A stretch of DNA of 7,323 bases, from positions 1 to 7,323 of the forward strand of contig JAOZHM010000216.1 in assembly GCA_026014845.1 (NCBI GenBank). Reading direction: 5' to 3'. The DNA is from Candidatus Bathyarchaeota archaeon (lineage in GTDB: Archaea; Thermoproteota; Bathyarchaeia; Bathyarchaeales; Bathycorpusculaceae). Below the pieces are notes generated by a model. It did not search any database and had not been told where the DNA came from. It saw nothing but the letters and a program-made list of their open reading frames with translations. Numbering within the stretch: position 1 is the first letter of the stretch; the number at the start of each line of letters is the position of its first letter. Positions 1 to 4,933 of this stretch are shown here, piece by piece. The translations under genes and the position numbers were made by a program.

Positions 1-1
1 A

Positions 2-136
2 CTATTTTTTACCTTTCCTATGCCTTGTAGGAAGCTCAACTTTCTTTTTCTGTTTCTTCTGCATCTTCTTGGCTCTTTTTATTTGTCTATGCTTTTCCCG
101 ACCTGCAGCTTTCTCTTTCTTGCTTCTTCTAGCCAC
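2..136 (-). CDS. Small highly basic hypothetical protein (44 aa)
   Basis: Seen: a complete 44-codon frame with a GTG start (136-134) and TAG stop (4-2). The product begins MARRSKKEKA and ends PTRHRKGKK; 22 of 44 residues are Lys or Arg, with no hydrophobic core, so it is probably an extended RNA- or ribosome-associated peptide (inference). A perfect GGAGGT Shine-Dalgarno lies 6 nt upstream of the GTG. An in-frame ATG at 169-167 would add 11 residues, but it ignores that site and lies upstream of the transcript start implied by the TATA-like box near 180-189, so GTG is preferred. It is divergent from the beta-CASP gene. I do not recognise the family: it is not an obvious match to archaeal eL39, eL41 or eS30. 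The strong ribosome-binding site and clean termini argue for a real gene; the function is unknown. Confidence 0.66.
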   Translation of the reverse strand: MARRSKKEKAAGREKHRQIKRAKKMQKKQKKKVELPTRHRKGKK

Positions 137-142
137 GTTTAG

Positions 143-148
143 ACCTCC
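143..148 (-). promoter_or_regulatory. Strong Shine-Dalgarno GGAGGT that fixes the GTG start
   Basis: On the minus strand GGAGGT sits 6 nt before the GTG at 136. It is the best anti-SD match seen in the window and decides the start of the small basic protein gene in favour of GTG over the upstream ATG. Confidence 0.65.
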
Positions 149-177
149 ATTTGTATGGCATAACCACATGATGCTTC

Positions 178-189
178 TTAAAAAATATT
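178..189 (-). promoter_or_regulatory. Putative archaeal TATA box for the small basic protein gene
   Basis: The minus strand reads AATATTTTTTAA. Placing a start site about 25 nt downstream puts transcription near 158, giving a leader of about 22 nt that contains the GGAGGT site. This is position-based inference only. Confidence 0.35.
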
Positions 190-233
190 GCTATCTTCAA
201 ATAATTGTTAGCATGCACTCTGCATTCAAAAAG

Positions 234-241
234 CCTATTTA
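234..241 (+). promoter_or_regulatory. Possible TATA box for the beta-CASP gene
   Basis: CTATTTAG is preceded by an A-rich, BRE-like CAAAAAG. A start site about 25 nt downstream falls near 264, almost at the TTG at 266, so the transcript would be leaderless or nearly so. The match is weak. Confidence 0.25.
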
Positions 242-265
242 GGATGAACGACACAGAAAGTTTCT

Positions 266-1627
266 TTGTCGTTGGTGTATGAATTGGTAAAGCTAAACAC
301 TTCATTGACCTTTTACGGTGGAGTAGACGAGATTGGTGGAAACAAAATCCTACTCCAAGACAGAAGCACGAAAATCTTTTTGGATTTTGGCATGTCCTTC
401 GCTTTGAAAAAGCAATATTATTCGTTGCCTTTTCTTTCTCCTAGAAGCGAAAAAAGTCTGCAAGAGCTTGGAATTCTGCCGAAACTTGAAGGATTTTACA
501 GGTTTGATGATAGGGCTGCGGAAGTTGATGCTGTTTTCCTTTCGCACGCTCATATGGACCATTCAGCTTACATATCTTTCATAAAGCGTGAAATTCCAGT
601 GTACTGCGGAGAGACCACAAAAATTATTTTGCAAGCATTAGGCGAAATACGTAGAGCCGGTTTAGAGTTTAACGTTGAAGACATTGTGTTTAAGCCTTTC
701 AGAACAGGAGACACAATCACTGTGGATGATTTAGAGATTGAGCCTGTTCATGTTGATCATTCTGTTCCAGGAGCCTACGGTTTTATAATTCATACTTCTA
801 ATGGTGCTGTTGTTTATACTGGGGATTTTAGGGCTCACGGAACGAAGCCTGAGATGACGTCAGATTTTGTTGGAAAGACAAGGGAAGCAGAGCCGGTGGC
901 GGTTATCACCGAAGCCACGAACATGACTGGTGCATCAATTTCTTCTGAAATTGAGGTTAAGAATAAGTTGAATAGAATTGTTGGGCAGACGAGTGGTTTG
1001 GTGCTTGCTGATTTTGCTTACGCTGATGTTGATAGGTTGAATTCTTTTTATCGAACAGCCAAGAAGAACGGGCGATGTCTTACTGTTTCACTTAGGCAGG
1101 CTTACATGTTGAAAGCGTTGCGCAAGGATAAGCACTTGAGCGTTCCAAACTTGAACGATGAGAACATATTGATATTTCGAAAATCGAAGAAAAGATATCG
1201 CAAATGGGAAAAACAAATTATAGAGGAGTATTCGGACAAAATTGTTGATGTGTTCGAAGTTTCGAAGCAACAACGGGAAATAGTTTTAGCCATGTCTTTT
1301 TACGATTTGGAGGAGCTTGTGGAAATCGATCCGAAGGCAGGTAGCTGCTATGTTTTGTCTGCTTCTGAGCCGTTCAATGAGGAGATGGAGATTGACTTTG
1401 AGAGGTTGGTTAACTGGCTTAGGCATTACGGGTTGCCGCAGTATCACGTTCATGTTTCCGGACACATAATGCCTCTTCAACTAAAGAATATTCTGAAAGA
1501 AATTAATGCAACTAAGATTTTCCCTATTCATACGGAACATGCGGATTTGTTTGCTAAATTTATGGAAGATTTGAAAAGCGAAACCTTGCTCGTTGAGAAA
1601 AGTAAGGAATATATGGTTGGAGTATAG
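266..1627 (+). CDS. Beta-CASP metallo-beta-lactamase-fold nuclease-like protein (RNase J-related)
   Basis: Probable metal-dependent RNA-processing or RNA-degrading hydrolase of the cytoplasm. Residues 13-200 are the MBL domain: HAHMDH at 94-99 is the HxHxDH zinc motif, His165 the next ligand, and Asp187 in YTGDFRAHG the bridging Asp. The beta-CASP part follows, with an acidic motif A (Glu216 in EATN), motif B (VSGH, His400) and motif C (FPIHTEH, His422), the arrangement of RNase J-like exonucleases. The N-terminal signature YGGVDEIGGNK differs from canonical archaeal RNase J (GGYEEVGRNM, from memory), so this may be a separate subfamily. Its length (453 aa) is normal for the family. The TTG start is uncertain: alternatives are TTG 272, GTG 275, TTG 284 and TTG 305, and no clear SD is present. 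ATG 244 is out of frame and stops after 12 codons. The exact substrate is not deducible. Confidence 0.85.
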   Translation: MSLVYELVKLNTSLTFYGGVDEIGGNKILLQDRSTKIFLDFGMSFALKKQYYSLPFLSPRSEKSLQELGILPKLEGFYRFDDRAAEVDAVFLSHAHMDHSAYISFIKREIPVYCGETTKIILQALGEIRRAGLEFNVEDIVFKPFRTGDTITVDDLEIEPVHVDHSVPGAYGFIIHTSNGAVVYTGDFRAHGTKPEMTSDFVGKTREAEPVAVITEATNMTGASISSEIEVKNKLNRIVGQTSGLVLADFAYADVDRLNSFYRTAKKNGRCLTVSLRQAYMLKALRKDKHLSVPNLNDENILIFRKSKKRYRKWEKQIIEEYSDKIVDVFEVSKQQREIVLAMSFYDLEELVEIDPKAGSCYVLSASEPFNEEMEIDFERLVNWLRHYGLPQYHVHVSGHIMPLQLKNILKEINATKIFPIHTEHADLFAKFMEDLKSETLLVEKSKEYMVGV

Positions 1628-1771
1628 CTGCTGCGAAATTTACACGAAGAAAAATTAGACTCCTTCATAGTTCTCGTGTTGAAACTAGTTTGAATATGTC
1701 ATGTTTTAGAAGTATAACTGTAAATCAGAAAGCGCAATAATTAGGTTTTGTCGTGTGTGATGATTCATAAC

Positions 1772-1779
1772 GTATAAGT
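1772..1779 (+). promoter_or_regulatory. Putative TATA box upstream of the small membrane protein gene
   Basis: GTATAAGT lies about 28 nt upstream of the ATG at 1803, which predicts a leaderless or near-leaderless transcript. No SD is seen before that ATG, which fits. Confidence 0.35.
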
Positions 1780-1802
1780 TAACGTATTGCATCTTGATAT
1801 TC

Positions 1803-2048
1803 ATGATACAAATGAAAACTACAACACATGACCGCCGAATACGATTGCTTCTTCACAGCTTAGGCTTAAGCTCTCTAGGCGGAGCCATATTCCTTCAGAT
1901 CCTAGTCTTCACGGACATACTGCAACACGGATACTTCATGGCTGTGGAAAACAATCCAGCCATCTTAACATTCGAAATCCTTCTAACAGCCTTCGCCCTC
2001 ATTTACTTCATCTACATGTACCAACGCTTCATCCGCTCAATCAAATAA
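1803..2048 (+). CDS. Small two-helix integral membrane protein, unknown function
   Basis: The 81-residue product has a basic N-terminus (HDRRIRLLLHS), a hydrophobic helix at about residues 20-40, a short polar loop with VENNP, a second helix at about 54-74, and a basic tail (YQRFIRSIK). By the positive-inside rule both ends should be cytoplasmic, with a short outside loop. Three in-frame starts exist: TTG 1794, ATG 1803 and ATG 1812. I chose 1803 because the TATA-like box at 1772-1779 would start transcription at about 1800; 1812 is equally possible and gives 78 residues. A run of seven T follows the TAA stop. I do not recognise the family. It is followed by another membrane-anchored gene on the same strand, but the 190-nt gap and separate promoter-like sequence argue against one operon. 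Confidence 0.6.
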   Translation: MIQMKTTTHDRRIRLLLHSLGLSSLGGAIFLQILVFTDILQHGYFMAVENNPAILTFEILLTAFALIYFIYMYQRFIRSIK

Positions 2049-2051
2049 CCA

Positions 2052-2058
2052 TTTTTTT
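2052..2058 (+). terminator. T-tract terminator after the small membrane protein gene
   Basis: Seven consecutive T start 4 nt after the TAA stop, as expected of a U-tract archaeal terminator. No stem-loop is evident. Confidence 0.4.
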
Positions 2059-2179
2059 GACACCAAAATTTAAAGAACTTCCTTTGGACAGTAATTGAAT
2101 AGTAAACGAGAACGAAATCGCTTTAGACAACTCCCGTAAACTCAACCAGTAACTCCGAATTATGCATTCATCTTCTACA

Positions 2180-2192
2180 TAAATTAAATAAA
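2180..2192 (+). promoter_or_regulatory. Putative TATA box for the surface glycoprotein gene
   Basis: The A/T stretch TAAATTAAATAAA predicts transcription from about 2212. The resulting leader of about 30 nt contains the GGTGA ribosome-binding site at 2234-2238. Confidence 0.35.
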
Positions 2193-2233
2193 CTACATTC
2201 TCACAGAACACAATCAGTAAAATCTTATCTGAA

Positions 2234-2238
2234 GGTGA
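2234..2238 (+). promoter_or_regulatory. Shine-Dalgarno GGTGA that selects the second of two adjacent ATGs
   Basis: GGTGA ends 1 nt before ATG 2240 and 4 nt before ATG 2243. The longer spacing is the more workable, so the second ATG is preferred. Confidence 0.4.
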
Positions 2239-2242
2239 AATG

Positions 2243-2986
2243 ATGAAGCTAGAAAAACTAGAAACACTAATGGTCATTTTTACTCTAATACTTGCATTAG
2301 TTTACATCACAAAAGCACAAGAACCAGCAGAAAATATGAAAACGTTTTTTGACTCCGAGATTCCTGGAATAAGAATCCAAGTTAATGCAACGGCAGCAAT
2401 CCAACCAACTGAAAATATTACCGTCATGTTAGGCCTAAAGGGACTGACTAATGTTGACGTAGAATACTTCAATCTAAGCATATTTGGCTTCTTATATGGC
2501 GAAGACAAAATTCTAATGGCGAATATAACAGAGAATAATTTTTTACTAAATAGTACTCTAGTTGAAGAATACAATTGCACTTTTGGTGTACCGCAGGAAG
2601 TTTGGGATGTAACCTATGGAGAGATTTCGTTAACGTATTCCGCAGAAATCGGGAATTTACACCTAGGATTTCCACAGCTTACTCTTGGTTTTACCATGAC
2701 TCACGTTGAGAACGTTTATCTTGAAAATATCGAGGAGCTACTTGAAACTTATGAGCAGCTTAATCAAACTTTTTTGCAATGTTTCCAGATGAACTTCTCT
2801 GTAGAAAGCTTAGATCGCTTAAACCAGACTTACTGGGAGCTTCAGCAAAACTACACTTCCGTCCAAGGAAGCTTAATCGAACTTGGAAACACAAGAATAG
2901 CAGTGATTATTTTAGCGATAACAACCATTTTCTTCGTAGCTACGACATTCTACGTCGTCATGCGAAAACCTAAACAATATTGGTAA
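2243..2986 (+). CDS. Secreted, C-terminally membrane-anchored putative surface glycoprotein
   Basis: The 247-residue product (from ATG 2243) has an N-terminal hydrophobic segment at about 8-24 with a possible signal cleavage after ITKA25. An extracellular region of roughly 190 residues, beta-rich in its first part, follows. A polar, probably coiled-coil stalk spans about 158-212. A C-terminal transmembrane helix lies at 218-240, with a short basic tail (MRKPKQYW). Ten N-x-S/T sequons are visible at Asn 48, 58, 77, 94, 103, 111, 174, 184, 194 and 203, very dense for its size and typical of archaeal cell-surface glycoproteins. In the stalk, residues 172-191 and 192-212 resemble each other (both have LNQT followed by NFS or NYT), suggesting a duplicated unit. 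No enzyme motif was found. Role inferred: envelope or stalk protein; family not recognised. The start is either ATG 2240 or 2243, chosen by the GGTGA site. Confidence 0.8.
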   Translation: MKLEKLETLMVIFTLILALVYITKAQEPAENMKTFFDSEIPGIRIQVNATAAIQPTENITVMLGLKGLTNVDVEYFNLSIFGFLYGEDKILMANITENNFLLNSTLVEEYNCTFGVPQEVWDVTYGEISLTYSAEIGNLHLGFPQLTLGFTMTHVENVYLENIEELLETYEQLNQTFLQCFQMNFSVESLDRLNQTYWELQQNYTSVQGSLIELGNTRIAVIILAITTIFFVATTFYVVMRKPKQYW

Positions 2987-2990
2987 AGCA

Positions 2991-3010
2991 CTATTTCCCC
3001 TTTATTTTCC
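2991..3010 (+). terminator. Pyrimidine/T-rich terminator of the surface glycoprotein gene
   Basis: A C/T-rich run (TTTCCCC then TTTATTTTCC) begins just after the TAA at 2984-2986, within the convergent gap. This is a probable plus-strand U-rich terminator, inferred from composition and position. Confidence 0.35.
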
Positions 3011-3034
3011 ATCTTTGCTTAGCCTGTAACACCG

Positions 3035-3069
3035 AAAAAAATAGTAGGAACTTGCAAAAAACCGAAAAA
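3035..3069 (-). terminator. Triple T-tract terminator of the 427-aa gene
   Basis: Read on the minus strand just after the TAA at 3079-3077, there are runs of 5, 6 and 7 T (3069-3065, 3061-3056, 3041-3035). The plus-strand motif ACCGAAAAA occurs twice, at 3031 and 3061. Serial U-tracts are the standard archaeal termination signal, so this is a plausible strong terminator in a convergent gap. Confidence 0.5.
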
Positions 3070-3076
3070 CTCCAAA

Positions 3077-4360
3077 TTATTTCTTGTGCAGGTTCTGAGC
3101 TGCGATAAATGTTAGGCCTCGCTCTGTTAGGGCTCTGGCTGTTCTGTTCACCGAATCATGTTTATCAAGGTAGTTGATTAGGAGCTTCGGCATCAATCCT
3201 TTTTTGATTATATCTTTTTTGGACATGAAATATTCCAAAATGTCCGAAGGATGCTCTCGTGTTGCCTCAATCTCAGGGAACGCACCTTCATGTTTAGCGC
3301 TGACATTTTTGATATGGTCTGCTATTTCTAGAAGTTCGTTCAGTCTGTTGTATGGTTGTCTGACAATGCTCTTGTATGTTTCCACGATGTGATGTTCGAT
3401 GCGTACAATGTCTTCGAAGCCAAAGTCTTTCCGCATATAAGCTGACAGTTCAATGGTCTCATTGTTGACGGAGTTTGAGAGGTTAAAGCCTATGAGAGGT
3501 GTTGTCCCATCATCTCGACTAAAGAGTTTTGCAGTCATCAACGTCCAAAAACATGTGTATGGATTGTCATTGCCAAGATAAACTGAAATCTTAAACTCCA
3601 TGTCAATTCCAAGTTTGTGCAACCAATACCCAAGCATCACAGTACCTATGTTCACATTCAAAACTTGTCGGATACCATATTCAGTATAATAGCAAAGGAA
3701 TTCGTCAACCCACTTCAAAGCGTATTCATTCGGCACTCCTACTCCTCCGAAATAACCCGTGATAGTTTCTGGTCCTCCCAAATGAACATTAATAGGCTGG
3801 CCATCAGGTCCAGGCATGGTTCCTTTTGTATCTAACGTCTCCACGTAGGAAGCACCTACGACCTGCATGGCTGCTGCAAAAGCGAGAATGTGATCGTCTT
3901 CAACTTGTTCTTTCATAGAGCGGACTCGAATGTAACGGGCTGGCATAAGATTCTGCTCTTCAATGGTTTTTTTTGCCTCTTCTATAAGCCACGGGAAAAA
4001 GTTACATGCACTAATTTCAAGGGTTACCGCAAAAGAATCATCAAACTTCATGGAATCAGCTTTTTCTCCTAGAACTTTTCTGCGATATTCTGGAATGCTG
4101 ATAAAGGCTTCTCTATCCCGTTGTTCAATTAGCCATTCAAGATCTTTCGCATAAGGTGAATTTTTTCTCCCAAGTCGTTCCATGAGGTTTTCCAGTTTAC
4201 GGGCTTCCAGAGCCTTGTGGTTAATCTCGTCAACACCGCCATATTTCTCAACGATTTTTAGCAAGCCATTTACAAGAGGGTTATCTTCTCTCAGAAGAAA
4301 ACTGTTGATTTGCTTCAGATTTTCCTCTTTGATTCTTAATCTTTCTCTAATGGCACTCAC
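3077..4360 (-). CDS. Uncharacterised conserved-looking soluble enzyme-like protein (427 aa)
   Basis: I do not recognise this family with confidence. No signal peptide or membrane helix is visible. Residues 1-100 are helical and charged. The central part (about 110-330) alternates short beta-like strands and helices as in a TIM-barrel-type enzyme and holds motif-like blocks: RVRSMKEQ (145-152), DTKGTMPGPDG (177-187), HLGGPE (193-198), GFNLSNSVNNETI (291-303), and the His/Glu-rich EHHIVE (322-327) and KHEG (356-359), which could bind a metal or phosphate (inference). The C-terminal 60 residues are helical. It lacks the MSTQHPDN start of archaeal PEP carboxylase, which I considered. The start is GTG (4360-4358), with GGAAGGA 7 nt upstream and a TATA-like box near 4400-4409. 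It is monocistronic, convergent with the glycoprotein gene and divergent from the 86-aa gene. Confidence 0.8.
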   Translation of the reverse strand: MSAIRERLRIKEENLKQINSFLLREDNPLVNGLLKIVEKYGGVDEINHKALEARKLENLMERLGRKNSPYAKDLEWLIEQRDREAFISIPEYRRKVLGEKADSMKFDDSFAVTLEISACNFFPWLIEEAKKTIEEQNLMPARYIRVRSMKEQVEDDHILAFAAAMQVVGASYVETLDTKGTMPGPDGQPINVHLGGPETITGYFGGVGVPNEYALKWVDEFLCYYTEYGIRQVLNVNIGTVMLGYWLHKLGIDMEFKISVYLGNDNPYTCFWTLMTAKLFSRDDGTTPLIGFNLSNSVNNETIELSAYMRKDFGFEDIVRIEHHIVETYKSIVRQPYNRLNELLEIADHIKNVSAKHEGAFPEIEATREHPSDILEYFMSKKDIIKKGLMPKLLINYLDKHDSVNRTARALTERGLTFIAAQNLHKK

Positions 4361-4367
4361 TAAACTG

Positions 4368-4374
4368 TCCTTCC
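4368..4374 (-). promoter_or_regulatory. Shine-Dalgarno GGAAGGA supporting the GTG start
   Basis: On the minus strand GGAAGGA lies 7 nt before the GTG at 4360. It supports that codon as the true start of the 427-aa protein, since no ATG occurs nearby in frame. Confidence 0.5.
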
Positions 4375-4399
4375 GGATATTCGTATTGGAGTGTTAGGT

Positions 4400-4409
4400 A
4401 ATTTAAGTA
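4400..4409 (-). promoter_or_regulatory. Putative TATA box for the 427-aa gene
   Basis: The minus strand reads TACTTAAATT, preceded by the A-rich GAAAA (BRE-like). A start site about 25 nt downstream falls near 4378, giving a leader of about 18 nt that contains the SD. Confidence 0.4.
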
Positions 4410-4549
4410 TTTTCAGTGTTCAGTCAATTTGAGAAACAGCATAGCTAACGGACGATTTTTCCTATTTTTCAAGAAGTGGATGTTGTCAAAATTTTGTCTT
4501 AACTTTTCTTCTTGTTCTTCCCTGCGCGCGCCAATCGTGTAACAACAAA

Positions 4550-4810
4550 ATGAAAAATGAAAAGAACAGATTTAAAGAAAAGGCACACCCAAAAAAGTTC
4601 TCCGTAGCAAGTTACTCACATCATTCAAGAGTGCTCAGGATTGGAGCTGAGCCTAAGTCAACATCAAATTTACAAGTTTCCAGAAAAGGATTACATGACA
4701 CTTTTCTGACTTATGATGAGCTTCGAAAAATAAATGCTCAATTACTGAAAATGGAAATGCAAAAAGCTGAAGCAAGACGACTTATTCGTGAAAAAAACCG
4801 TTGCGTCTAA
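4550..4810 (+). CDS. Small basic hypothetical protein (86 aa)
   Basis: The open frame starts at ATG 4550 and ends at TAA 4808-4810. The product is Lys/Arg-rich: an N-terminal half without hydrophobic segments (KEKAHPKKFSVASYSHHSR) and a C-terminal amphipathic helix from about residue 54 to the end (TYDELRKINAQLLKMEMQK onward), possibly a coiled coil. No zinc motif, signal or membrane segment is present and no family was recognised. No clear SD precedes the ATG; AAAATTTTGTCTTAACTT near 4488-4505 could hold the promoter. The gene is divergent from the 427-aa gene and is followed by a pyrimidine-rich terminator-like run. It could be a lineage-specific nucleic-acid-associated protein (inference). 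Reality is moderately likely: the frame is clean and no competing frame covers it, but the length alone does not prove coding. Confidence 0.55.
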   Translation: MKNEKNRFKEKAHPKKFSVASYSHHSRVLRIGAEPKSTSNLQVSRKGLHDTFLTYDELRKINAQLLKMEMQKAEARRLIREKNRCV

Positions 4811-4835
4811 GATCAACAAATGTCTTTCAACAATC

Positions 4836-4870
4836 TCCCCCCTTTTTAACTCTTCTATCCTCTATTTTCT
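4836..4870 (+). terminator. Pyrimidine-rich terminator-like run
   Basis: A C/T tract (CTCCCCCCTTTTT followed by CTCTTCTATCCTCTATTTTCT) lies 26 nt after the 86-aa gene and before the promoter-like region of the aldolase-Fae gene. It fits a U-rich archaeal terminator, with no stem-loop seen. Confidence 0.35.
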
Positions 4871-4884
4871 AAAATTTTAAATTC

Positions 4885-4896
4885 AAAGCTTAAATG
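4885..4896 (+). promoter_or_regulatory. Putative BRE/TATA element of the aldolase-Fae / trmI operon
   Basis: AAAG (BRE-like) followed by CTTAAATG lies about 40 nt before the ATG at 4934. Transcription would start near 4918, giving a leader of about 16 nt that includes the purine-rich AGGCGAG at 4921-4927, a weak ribosome-binding site. Confidence 0.35.
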
Positions 4897-4933
4897 GTAT
4901 AAGGCATACGGTTAACCAAAAGGCGAGAAAAAC

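Noticed and set aside
244..282. ATG start for the beta-CASP gene or a short upstream ORF
   Set aside because: It is out of frame with the beta-CASP gene and stops after 12 codons; it would lie upstream of the predicted transcript start.
2041..2277. 78-codon minus-strand frame across the gap between the two membrane protein genes
   Set aside because: It overlaps the start, SD and promoter-like region of the glycoprotein gene, begins inside that gene, and shows no SD or recognisable protein features.
2942..2958. ACGAC/GTCGT inverted repeat near the end of the glycoprotein gene
   Set aside because: The stem is only 5 bp with a 7-nt loop, lies inside the code for the transmembrane helix and tail, and is not followed by a T-run.
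3077..4360. Assignment as archaeal-type PEP carboxylase
   Set aside because: The N-terminal MSTQHPDN signature and the other conserved blocks I remember from that family are missing and the protein is shorter, so I left it unassigned.
4520..4532. GCGCGCGCC run upstream of the 86-aa gene as an operator or origin element
   Set aside because: It is a single short palindromic GC run with no second copy in the window; nothing supports a specific role.
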